DNA of 5,026 nt, taken from positions 1 through 5,026 of the forward strand of contig DATJZH010000113.1 in assembly GCA_035499215.1 (NCBI GenBank). The letters run 5' to 3'. The notes beneath the pieces were generated by a model that saw only the letters and a list, made by a program, of their open reading frames with translations, was not told the DNA's origin and did no database searches. A program made the translations under genes and the position numbers. Within the stretch, counting starts at the first letter, position 1; each line of letters starts with the position of its first letter. The DNA is from DATJZH01 sp035499215 (GTDB lineage: Bacteria; Actinomycetota; Actinomycetes; Streptosporangiales; Streptosporangiaceae). Positions 1 to 5,026 of the stretch are shown one piece after another.

Positions 1-411
1 CCAGGCCCCCGATGTGCTGGAGTCACTGGAGTCCCAGGGCGTGCTAAAGATCCCCGTCGACCTTGGGGGACGGCCCCACCGCTTCCATTCCGCCGTGCCC
101 TTGATCAGGCCGTGGCTTGCCGCCGGGGAGCCAATCTCGCCGATCCGGGTCATGGCCCGTCCTGAGAACTCCTGCCGCCGCCTGGCCGATGGTGACGGCC
201 CGTCGCCGGCGGCGTGGTACTGCTCGGCGTGCGGCTGGTCCACGACGAGTAGAACCAGGTCACCGGCTTCCAGCGGGTCCGCTCAACTGTGCCGATCTTC
301 GCACGGACCGGGCTGGACTGGATGACCGAGCACCAGGCCGGACGGTGGGCGCCCGCGCTGGTCGGCGTCGGCGACATCCGCCTGTCAGGTGTGGCAGACG
401 GGATGATCAGG
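1..411 (+). pseudogene. possible frameshifted remnant of an unidentified gene
   Basis: Two frames in succession show the G/C-rich third positions typical of coding DNA here. The first is open from the left edge and reads APDVLESLESQGVLKIPVDL, then on through RFHSAVPLIRPWLAAGEP to about position 190-200. The signal then moves to another frame (GVVLLGVRLVHDE at 211-249), meets a TAG at 250-252, and continues as NQVTGFQRV and TVPIFARTGLDWMTEHQ to about 410. A frameshift plus a nonsense codon in one ancestral gene is the simplest reading. I do not recognise the family and see no catalytic motif. The first part could also be the intact tail of a gene starting upstream, ending at 323-325, with the second part as chance. 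No gene with a clear ribosome binding site is visible in 1-540, and the rest up to 563 looks non-coding. Confidence 0.3.
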
Positions 412-563
412 CCCCGGCCTCAGCCAGCAAACCAGGGCGGCCGGCACGTTAGCGATCATCCCGGAGCCGGGGCGTCCGCCGGAGGCGCCCCCCCGGTGAC
501 CGCAGCCCTCTGGTCCGCTGCACTGCTCTCTGCTAGCGTTTGAACCCAGTCGGCGGAGGTGCC

Positions 564-1253
564 GTGGCCAGACGAGTTGTGCTGTTAGCGCTCGGCGGCG
601 TGCTGCTGGTGATCGGCGCACTGGCCGCGATCGCTGGCGGCGCGCTGCTGGCATTGTTCGGGTCGAATGACACCTTGAATTCGGGCGTTCAGTACGTGTC
701 GACGCCGACCCGCGCCCTGGTATCACCGGCTGGCTCGATTCAGGGCGCGTCCGGTGCGCAGACCGTCTTTGGCAGCGTCCGGTTGCGCATCATGGCCACG
801 CCTACCGGGGCCGGGCATCAACTCTTCCTGGGCATCAGCCCGGCCAGCGCGGCGGACCGCTATCTCAGCGGGGTCAGCCACGACGTGGCCAGCGATGTTT
901 CCGTCACGCCGTTTCACCTGACGCTTGCCCGCCACGACGGCACCGCCATACCACCGCCGCCCGGATCTGAGTCGTTCTGGGTGGCCAAGGCGAGCGGTAA
1001 CCATCCGACCCTGACGTGGACCCTTACATCCGGCTCCTACCGGGTGGTCGCGATGAACACCGACGCTGCCGCCCCGGTGGCCTTCGCCGGAGGGCTGGAC
1101 CTCACGATCCCGCACTTGTTCGGGGTCGGTATCGGCCTGCTCATCGGCGGCATAGTGCTCATCCTGATAGCGATCGCGCTGATCGTTCTCGGCTTCCGGG
1201 CCCGGTCCCGGCCGCAGTCCCGGCCCGTTGCTGGCCTGCCAGCCGGGCCTTAG
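564..1253 (+). CDS. two-helix membrane protein with an exported middle domain, function unknown
   Basis: I chose the GTG at 564 because GGAGG lies at 555-559, four bases upstream. A TTG at 540 in the same frame lacks such a site. The product is 229 residues. Residues 5-32 are a strongly hydrophobic helix (VVLLALGGVLLVIGAL...) after a short MARR start. Residues about 33-181 are polar and rich in beta-prone segments. Residues 185-211 form a second helix (LFGVGIGLLIGG...), followed by a basic proline-rich tail (RARSRPQSRP). This predicts both ends in the cytoplasm and the middle domain outside. The middle contains LFLGISPASAADRYLSG, ESFWVAKASG and YRVVAMNTDA, a pattern I recall from uncharacterised actinobacterial membrane proteins; no function is known to me. 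TAGCGT at 534-539 could be a -10 box, but no good -35 accompanies it. The gene stands alone and converges on the asparaginase gene. Confidence 0.85.
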   Translation: MARRVVLLALGGVLLVIGALAAIAGGALLALFGSNDTLNSGVQYVSTPTRALVSPAGSIQGASGAQTVFGSVRLRIMATPTGAGHQLFLGISPASAADRYLSGVSHDVASDVSVTPFHLTLARHDGTAIPPPPGSESFWVAKASGNHPTLTWTLTSGSYRVVAMNTDAAAPVAFAGGLDLTIPHLFGVGIGLLIGGIVLILIAIALIVLGFRARSRPQSRPVAGLPAGP

Positions 1254-1263
1254 CCAGACCCGG
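1243..1263 (+). terminator. hairpin spanning the stop codon, possible terminator
   Basis: CCGGGcCT (1243-1250) pairs with AGaCCCGG (1256-1263), giving seven pairs and one C/A mismatch around the loop TAGCC, which holds the stop codon of the membrane protein gene. There is no T run after it, so it is not a classical intrinsic terminator, though U-less hairpins are often proposed as terminators in high-GC actinomycetes. It sits in the gap between two convergent genes. The rest of that gap (1264-1390) shows no gene and no stronger hairpin. Short GC-rich stems also arise by chance. Confidence 0.3.
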
Positions 1264-1390
1264 GCGCCAGCATCGTGGTGATCGTTCACGGCCGCAAGAT
1301 CGAACTGCCCCTCGCGCGACTTCACGACATCCGCTCCGGACAGTCAGGTGAACCTTGGACCAGACCTGGGCGGCAAGACGTCTACGGGGA

Positions 1391-2413
1391 TCACGGCTCA
1401 CCGTACGCGCCGCCCGTCCGGAATGCGGCGGCGATCTCCTCACGGCTGGCACCGCCAGACAACAGGACGTGCAGGAGCAGCCGGGCTTTGAGCGGGTCGA
1501 GAAATCCAGCGCTGATCAGGCCGCGGCTGAGCAGGTCCTGCTCGGAGCCGGGGAAGCCGTAGGTAGTGGCCAGCACCGATCCGGCGCCGGTCCGGGAGGC
1601 GAGGATCACGGGGATCCGTTCTGCCAGGGAGGCGAGGACCGGGACCGTGGCGGCGGGCGCGTGCCCGGCCCCGAACCCGGCGACGACGAGGCCGTCGAAG
1701 CGGCCGGCTGCGGCACGAAGGGATTCACCGTCGTCGCCGAGGGTGAGGACGATCAGGCCGGTGCGCACCTGCCCGGGCGGGTCGGCCACGGACACCGTGA
1801 ACCGCCCGGCCGGTCGGGTGAGCAGGCGCGCCTGGCCTTCGACGATCCTCCCGATCGGCCCCGCCGATGGCGACGTAAACGCGGTGACGCTGGTGGCATC
1901 GGTCTTGCGGACGTAGCGGGCAGCGTGGATCTCGTCAGCGAACACCACCACGCAGCCCAGATCGCGCATCAGCGGGCTGACCGCCGCCTGCAGGGCCGCG
2001 AGAATGTTCGCCGGCCCATCGGGCCCGGCCATCGCGGGGTTGCGCATCGCCCCGGTCACGACGACGGGCTCAGCGCCGGTGTGCAGCAGGTCGAGCAGGA
2101 ACGCGGTCTCTTCGATCGTGTCGGTGCCCTGGATCACCACGGCGCCGGCCGCGCCTGACGCAGCCTGTTTCCTGACCGCGAAGGCCACGTCGAAGATGTC
2201 ACCGATGGCCATGGACGCCCCCGGCACCCGCCGGAAGTCGTGCACCCTTATACCAGCGCCGATGCCGGCCAGGCCAGGCACCGTGTCGAGGAGCTGCTGT
2301 CCGGTTAGCGCCGGGACGACCCCGCCAGGCTCGCCCGGAGCCCTGGTCATGGCGATGGTGCCGCCGAGGGCGAACACTGCTATCTGGGCGGGATGAGGAC
2401 GCGAGGCGGCCAT
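1391..2413 (-). CDS. L-asparaginase, cytoplasmic type
   Basis: It should hydrolyse L-asparagine to aspartate and ammonia. The 340-residue product has the family motifs in order. FALGGTIAM (14-22) carries nucleophile T19. [16 protein letters not shown] (95-110) carries T97 and D98. VVTGAMR follows at 118-124, then DGPANILAA (132-140), and [21 protein letters not shown] (159-179) with catalytic Lys K170. GFGAGHAP (247-254), SRTGAGSV (274-281) and [10 protein letters not shown] (306-315) complete the small C-terminal domain. Length matches the usual 320-350. No signal peptide is visible, so it is probably cytoplasmic. The ATG at 2413 is preferred over a GTG 21 bases upstream because GAAGGAAG (2418-2425) precedes it at good spacing. 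The usual GSQ-like substrate motif reads GASM here (65-68), and QGTDT replaces the common HGTDT; both could affect substrate preference (inference). It lies 173 bp downstream of the TetR gene and converges on the membrane protein gene. Subtype is not assigned. Confidence 0.93.
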   Translation of the reverse strand: MAASRPHPAQIAVFALGGTIAMTRAPGEPGGVVPALTGQQLLDTVPGLAGIGAGIRVHDFRRVPGASMAIGDIFDVAFAVRKQAASGAAGAVVIQGTDTIEETAFLLDLLHTGAEPVVVTGAMRNPAMAGPDGPANILAALQAAVSPLMRDLGCVVVFADEIHAARYVRKTDATSVTAFTSPSAGPIGRIVEGQARLLTRPAGRFTVSVADPPGQVRTGLIVLTLGDDGESLRAAAGRFDGLVVAGFGAGHAPAATVPVLASLAERIPVILASRTGAGSVLATTYGFPGSEQDLLSRGLISAGFLDPLKARLLLHVLLSGGASREEIAAAFRTGGAYGEP

Positions 2414-2443
2414 TGAGCTTCCTTCGGTAGGCACCGTCGGCGG

Positions 2444-2469
2444 GGGGTGGCGAGATGGGGTGGCGAGAT
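2444..2469 (-). repeat. perfect 13-bp tandem duplication in the asparaginase leader
   Basis: GGGGTGGCGAGAT occurs at 2444-2456 and again, without a gap, at 2457-2469. On the asparaginase strand each copy reads ATCTCGCCACCCC. The pair ends 31 bases before the ATG and lies just downstream of a possible -10 box, so it would span the transcription start or 5' leader. It could be a doubled protein-binding site or simply a recent slippage event. Positions are exact; the function is inference. Confidence 0.6.
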
Positions 2470-2499
2470 AGCGTAACCACTCTCACGGACGGACGTCGC
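2470..2499 (-). promoter_or_regulatory. weak candidate promoter for the asparaginase gene
   Basis: On the minus strand GCGACG (2494-2499) and TACGCT (2470-2475) are separated by 18 bases. The -10 fits TAnnnT, while the -35 matches TTGACA only in its central GAC. Transcription would begin near 2463, inside the 13-bp tandem repeat. This would let the asparaginase be transcribed independently of the TetR gene upstream. It is a pattern match only. Confidence 0.25.
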
Positions 2500-2520
2500 G
2501 GCCCGGTATGCGCAGGTTGC

Positions 2521-2549
2521 GCTGCGCCGCAGCTCGCCGCGCACGCGGC
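2521..2549 (-). terminator. two adjacent short hairpins after the TetR gene
   Basis: GCTGC/GCAGC (2521-2525 and 2529-2533, loop GCC) and GCCGC/GCGGC (2536-2540 and 2545-2549, loop GCAC) lie side by side, about 40-65 bases beyond the TetR stop codon. They are perfect five-pair GC stems without a T tract. Their place between two co-directional genes suits a transcription-ending or attenuating role, but stems this short are common in DNA of this composition. Confidence 0.25.
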
Positions 2550-2586
2550 CTGACGGTATCGTGACCGGATTCAATGATGAGCGACG

Positions 2587-3333
2587 TCAAGAGCGCGGGG
2601 CCGGGGGCAGTGTCCTGGCCGACGGGAGCAGGCCGGTGAGGATGCGGGTCATCGCGCGGTCGAACAAGGGCTCAGGCTGGGCGGGGTCGCCGCCGGCGGG
2701 CCGGTCCGCTAGCGCGGCCGCCAGGTGCGGGTGCTGGCCGGCTGCTGCTGTCTGCAGGAGGTAACCGGCCAGCGAGTCCTGCCACTGGGTGGTGTCCTGG
2801 CCGGCTCGCCGCTGGCTGATCTCCGTCTGCGCGAACAGTCGCACGGCGCCGGAGAACAGGCCGATCGTCTCCAGCTTGGCCGGCCCGGTCAGGTCGGCTC
2901 CGGCAAGTGCGGCCAGTGCATTCTCGATGAAGGCGACCGCGTTCGGCCCGGGAAGGTTCCCGGTGGCCGGGATGTCGAGCAGCCACGGGTGCCTGTGGTA
3001 GATGGCACGGCCCTGATGAGCGAGCCTGAGCAGATCGGCGACTGGCTGCCCCGAACCAGGCTCGTCGTAGGAGAATTCGCCGTAAACCTGTTCGGCCATG
3101 AGTTCCACTAGCTCGTCCCTGGTGGCCACGTAGCGGTACAGGGAGGCGGGAGCGGTGCCGATGGCCGCCGCGGCAGAGCGCATGGTCACCGCGCCAAGGC
3201 CGCCGGCGTCGGCCAGCTCGACGCCGGCCGACGCGATCTCCGCGCGGCTGTGCTCCGGGGCCGGCCCGCGGGCCGAGCGCTCCGGGCGTGTCCAGATGCT
3301 CTGGCCGCGGCCGCTGGCCTTCAGCTCCGCCAT
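2587..3333 (-). CDS. TetR-family transcriptional regulator
   Basis: This is a ligand-responsive DNA-binding repressor by family. The 248-residue product begins with an arm holding IWTRPERSARGPAP (13-26), a signature of actinobacterial TetR proteins related to the tetracycline repressor class. The first helix follows (HSRAEIASAGVELADAGG, 28-45), then the helix-turn-helix VTMRSAAAAIGTAPASLYRY (49-68) and RDELVELM (72-79). The ligand/dimer domain contains HPWLLDIP (115-122) and GPNAVAFIENALAALAGADL (129-148), as expected of a TetR_C-type domain. The ATG at 3333 keeps the whole arm. A GTG three codons upstream is equally in frame and neither has a convincing ribosome binding site; a longer upstream extension would run into the promoter and the hydrolase start. 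It is divergent from the hydrolase across a 73-bp gap that contains an inverted repeat, implying autoregulation and control of the hydrolase. The ligand is unknown. Confidence 0.92.
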   Translation of the reverse strand: MAELKASGRGQSIWTRPERSARGPAPEHSRAEIASAGVELADAGGLGAVTMRSAAAAIGTAPASLYRYVATRDELVELMAEQVYGEFSYDEPGSGQPVADLLRLAHQGRAIYHRHPWLLDIPATGNLPGPNAVAFIENALAALAGADLTGPAKLETIGLFSGAVRLFAQTEISQRRAGQDTTQWQDSLAGYLLQTAAAGQHPHLAAALADRPAGGDPAQPEPLFDRAMTRILTGLLPSARTLPPAPRS

Positions 3334-3362
3334 TGCGAACACTGTATTCGGTAAGCTAGGCT
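3333..3362 (+). promoter_or_regulatory. candidate promoter of the hydrolase gene
   Basis: TTGCGA (3333-3338) and TAGGCT (3357-3362) are separated by 18 bases. The first keeps TTG and the final A of TTGACA; the second fits the TAGnnT form common in Streptomyces vegetative promoters. The start of transcription would fall near 3369 and the leader would be about 38 bases. The -10 lies inside the inverted repeat. On the opposite strand TAGCTT (3353-3358) could serve the TetR gene, but its -35 is poor. Confidence 0.45.
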
Positions 3363-3372
3363 TCCCATACAG
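3342..3372. promoter_or_regulatory. 31-bp imperfect inverted repeat, candidate TetR operator
   Basis: The left arm CTGTATTCGGTAAGC (3342-3356) and the reverse complement of the right arm GCTTCCCATACAG (3360-3372) agree at 12 of 13 positions if two bases (TC) are treated as an insertion in the left arm. The core AAGC-TAG-GCTT (3353-3363) is a perfect dyad. GCGAAC occurs directly outside or overlapping each end, at 3335-3340 and 3372-3377, as a direct repeat. The element lies midway between two divergent starts and covers the -10 candidates of both strands, where a TetR dimer would block both genes. Binding is inferred, not shown. Confidence 0.6.
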
Positions 3373-3406
3373 CGAACGTTGATCGCAGTTTCCGTCAGGA
3401 GCACAG

Positions 3407-4339
3407 ATGACCGAAGCAGCCGAAGCTGGCCCGTGGGCCAGCACGTGGACGCCGACTCAGTATGCGCGCAACGGCACGGCCGAGATCGCGTACGACAGGC
3501 TGGCCGGCTCGGACGGTGACCCGCTGCTGCTGGTCATGGGCCTGGCCGTCTCCAGGTTCTGGTGGCCGGCCGGGCTGTGCCAGGCGTTCGCCGACCGGGG
3601 GTTCGCGGTGGCCCGCTACGACCAGCGGGACGCCGGGCAGTCAACACGGATGCCTGATACGGGTGGCAGCAATCCGTTCGTCGCGGTGGCCCGCAAGCGA
3701 GGCGCCTACTCCTCCGAGGACATGACCGACGACGCGGTCGCCGTGCTGGACGAGCTCGGCTGGGAACGGGCGCACATTTTCGGCGCCTCGCTCGGCGGGA
3801 TCATTGCCCAGCGCATCGCGCTCCGCCACCCCGGCCGGGTCCTCAGCGTCGTGTCGGCAATGGGCATGCCCAGCGACGCGGTGGGAATCAAAGGTAGCCG
3901 CTACGTGCGCTTCGGCACGCTGGCCAGGCTCGCCCGGGCTAAGTTCCCCGAAGGCCGGGAAGGAGATATCGAGTTCTCGTTCATGCTAGCCCGCGAAATC
4001 GCCTCTCCCGTCTACCCGTTCGATGAGGACGCCGCGCGGGAGCGGATCGAGCGCGAGGCCGACAGCGGCCCCCGGGACACGAAGGCGCAGAGCAGGCAGG
4101 CCGGCGCCCCGTGGCACGGCCCGAAGCTGCGCGAGCTGCGCAAGCCCGTCCTCGTCCTGCACGGCGACCGAGACCCTGTCCTGCGCGTCAGCGCCGCCCG
4201 CGCCACCGCCAAAGCCGTTGACAACGCCCGCCTGGTGGTCTTCCCGGGTGTCGGCCACGACCTTCCCGCGCCGCTGTGGCCGACCATCGCCGACGAGGTC
4301 CGCCAGCTCGCCGACCGGGCGCGTTCCTCGTCAGGCTGA
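3407..4339 (+). CDS. alpha/beta-hydrolase, RdmC/DnrP-like esterase family
   Basis: The ATG at 3407 follows AGGAG (3397-3401) at five bases. The 310-residue product has a complete alpha/beta-hydrolase fold. [15 protein letters not shown] (40-54) holds the oxyanion-hole loop. YDQRDAGQS (71-79) follows. FGASLGG (125-131) is the nucleophile elbow with S128. LHGDRDPVL (251-259) carries the likely acid D256, and GVGHDLP (281-287) carries the base H284. The region between about 160 and 245 would be the cap. The VMG...YDxRDxGxS pattern resembles aclacinomycin methylesterase RdmC and DnrP, which remove a methyl ester in anthracycline biosynthesis, but no polyketide genes are visible here, so the substrate is open. 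No signal peptide is seen; it is probably cytoplasmic. Its position opposite a TetR gene suggests induction by a substrate-like compound. The stop is followed almost at once by transposase debris, yet the C-terminal helix appears complete. Confidence 0.92.
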   Translation: MTEAAEAGPWASTWTPTQYARNGTAEIAYDRLAGSDGDPLLLVMGLAVSRFWWPAGLCQAFADRGFAVARYDQRDAGQSTRMPDTGGSNPFVAVARKRGAYSSEDMTDDAVAVLDELGWERAHIFGASLGGIIAQRIALRHPGRVLSVVSAMGMPSDAVGIKGSRYVRFGTLARLARAKFPEGREGDIEFSFMLAREIASPVYPFDEDAARERIEREADSGPRDTKAQSRQAGAPWHGPKLRELRKPVLVLHGDRDPVLRVSAARATAKAVDNARLVVFPGVGHDLPAPLWPTIADEVRQLADRARSSSG

Positions 4340-4344
4340 GCTCG

Positions 4345-4466
4345 CGTCCGGCGGCTTCATGACGGAGCATCATGATCTCCGCGGTCTTGGACGCCTCGCT
4401 GCGGCCGAGCAGCACCAGCCAGCCGAAGACCCTGATCATGATCAGATAGAGCAGGCGAGGGGACAC
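4345..4466 (-). pseudogene. N-terminal fragment of an rve-type integrase/transposase
   Basis: Reading leftward from a GTG at 4466, the frame gives SPRLLYLIMIRVFGWLVLLG, then RSEASKTAEIMMLRHE. This is the characteristic beginning of a group of actinobacterial IS transposases with an rve integrase core, normally about 300-400 residues. Family resemblance stops after LRHE, near 4350-4355, and the frame then runs antisense through the 3' end of the hydrolase gene with no transposase-like sequence. About 37-40 residues are left. The catalytic core is absent, so the fragment is inactive. The left limit is approximate. The 94 bases to its right (4467-4560) hold no gene; they are probably the element's original upstream region, including GGTGTTTCCCGGTAAGGTC on the minus strand (4518-4536). 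Confidence 0.7.
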
Positions 4467-4560
4467 GGGCCGCGATCTTGCCGCAACCCGCTCATCCGGC
4501 CGAACCGCAGGCCCCGACCTTACCGGGAAACACCGTCACTCCCGCAGGCGCGCGAGAAGG

Positions 4561-5026
4561 GGGGTGTGAGTCAATTTTGTGGTGACTGGCCGGTAGCTTG
4601 ACTGGTCTGCTGGTCAGGCGGTGCGCGTCTGAGTGTCCGGGTTGGTGCAGATGGCTTCCCATGTGCTGCTGGCTTCCTTGCAGCGGAGGGCGATGATCGA
4701 GTCGGCTCCCGCGACGGTCCAGTGCATGCCGGACTGCTTGAGCCGTTGGCCGATGACGGTCTTGCAGCTGGCCTCGACGACGCCGGAGCCGGCGAACAGG
4801 CCTCGTGAGCGGAACCAGTGGCAGCGCATGCGGGGGGCGTTGCTGGGGAAGTAGCCGAGTTCCCTTTCGACTTCGTTTTTCTTCACGCCTTCCAGGGGGT
4901 ACTTGCGGACGGCTGCCTCGATGCCGTCGATGTAGCCGTAGCCGGGGTCCTCCAGGCGGGCGGCAAGCCATTCGTCCCTGCGGTCGGGCAGCATGAACTC
5001 CAGGGACCTGGTCAGGCTGTGGAGGT
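4561..5026 (-). mobile_element. terminal part of an ISKra4-family-like insertion sequence
   Basis: The element is identified by its transposase, which enters from the right edge and ends at 4614. The left limit is estimated. At 4561 the sequence changes to GGGGTGTGAGTCAATTTTGT, which is more AT-rich than its surroundings and follows the upstream region of a different IS remnant, so this is a plausible terminal inverted repeat. Between the end and the stop codon lie AGTCA/TGACT (4569-4573 and 4583-4587), TGACTGG twice (4583-4589 and 4599-4605) and CTGGTC twice (4602-4607 and 4610-4615), which may be transposase-binding sites. The other end is outside the window, so neither inverted repeats nor target duplication can be confirmed. 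Confidence 0.55.
4614..5026 (-). CDS. transposase C-terminal part, ISKra4 family-like (5' end outside window)
   Basis: The frame is open from the window edge to a TGA at 4614-4616, giving 136 residues. The segment GLFAGSGVVEASCKTVIGQR, then LKQSGMHWTVAGADSIIALRC, matches the end of ISKra4-type DDE transposases, in which GSGxVEAxCK, RxKQSGMxW and ALR are conserved. The Glu of VVEA is probably the last acidic residue of the catalytic triad (family inference). Upstream, YIDGIEAAVRKYPLEGVKKN, then EVERELGYFPSNAPRMRC, precedes the active-site block as expected. An ATG lies at 4994 but the open frame continues past it (LHSLTRSLEF), so the real start is further right. No frameshift or stop is seen in this portion, so the element may be intact. 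The tail TNPDTQTRTA looks like a family-variable end. Confidence 0.8.
   Translation of the reverse strand, partial: LHSLTRSLEFMLPDRRDEWLAARLEDPGYGYIDGIEAAVRKYPLEGVKKNEVERELGYFPSNAPRMRCHWFRSRGLFAGSGVVEASCKTVIGQRLKQSGMHWTVAGADSIIALRCKEASSTWEAICTNPDTQTRTA

Noticed and set aside
723..1325. A 200-codon minus-strand frame over the membrane protein gene
   Set aside because: The product is highly charged with no recognisable domain, whereas the plus strand has two clear membrane helices and a ribosome binding site.
1345..1368. CAGGT/ACCTG inverted repeat downstream of the asparaginase stop, considered as a terminator
   Set aside because: Only five pairs with a 14-base loop and no T run; too weak to call.
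1355..2158. A 267-codon open frame on the plus strand opposite the asparaginase gene
   Set aside because: It is antisense to a gene with all family motifs; its product is a low-complexity Gly/Asp/Glu/Arg-rich sequence typical of shadow frames in high-GC DNA, and it has no supporting start site.
3334..3444. A 37-residue N-terminal extension of the TetR protein from a start at 3444
   Set aside because: It would overlap the hydrolase start and the promoter/dyad, and the known N-terminal arm is complete when starting at 3333.
4363..4381. Hairpin CGGAG/CTCCG with a 9-base loop downstream of the hydrolase, considered as a terminator
   Set aside because: It lies inside the coding remnant of the rve transposase (AEIMMLRHE region), so its symmetry is more likely a by-product of that sequence.
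4023..4601. A 192-codon plus-strand frame overlapping the hydrolase end and IS debris
   Set aside because: It is an Arg/Pro/Ser-rich off-frame reading of the hydrolase gene running into IS sequence.
4492..4971. A 159-codon minus-strand frame overlapping the transposase
   Set aside because: The neighbouring minus-strand frame carries the transposase motifs; this one is Arg/Pro-rich shadow.
1..5026. Search for a CRISPR array, tRNA, toxin-antitoxin pair, retron or other defence system
   Set aside because: No regularly spaced repeats, cloverleaf sequence or paired small genes with recognisable motifs were seen on either strand.

Overview
The window looks like chromosomal accessory DNA from a high-GC actinomycete. 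Coding frames end mostly in G or C, GTG starts occur, and the protein families are typical of Streptomyces and its relatives: a TetR regulator with the IWxRPER...RGPxP N-terminal signature, an RdmC/DnrP-type hydrolase, and a two-helix actinobacterial membrane protein. This placement is inferred from sequence style only.

Layout, left to right. (1) 1-563 holds no intact gene. A stretch with coding-like third positions begins in one frame, appears to shift near 190-225, and continues in another frame through an in-frame TAG at 250-252. I read it as a possible decayed gene of unknown family. (2) 564-1253 (+) encodes a 229-residue protein with a membrane helix at each end and about 150 residues between them. 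Its TAG stop sits in the loop of a small hairpin. (3) 1391-2413 (-), convergent with the membrane protein gene, encodes a complete cytoplasmic-type L-asparaginase. Its leader carries a perfect 13-bp tandem duplication. (4) 2587-3333 (-) encodes a TetR-family regulator. (5) 3407-4339 (+), divergent from it, encodes an alpha/beta hydrolase. (6) The 73-bp gap between regulator and hydrolase holds a 31-bp imperfect inverted repeat overlapping a good promoter match, the usual design of a regulator controlling itself and its neighbour. (7) From about 4345 to the right edge is insertion-sequence debris: a short N-terminal fragment of an rve-type integrase/transposase just beyond the hydrolase stop, then the terminal part of an apparent ISKra4-family element whose transposase runs off the window.

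Functionally, the clearest unit is the TetR/hydrolase divergon, which suggests a ligand-induced esterase or hydrolase acting on a small molecule. The asparaginase lies downstream of the TetR gene on the same strand but is separated by 173 bp with hairpins and a possible promoter of its own, so co-regulation is not evident. I saw no tRNA, rRNA, CRISPR array or recognisable defence system. The points most worth checking are the operator-like dyad, the tandem repeat before the asparaginase, and the nested IS junctions at the right.
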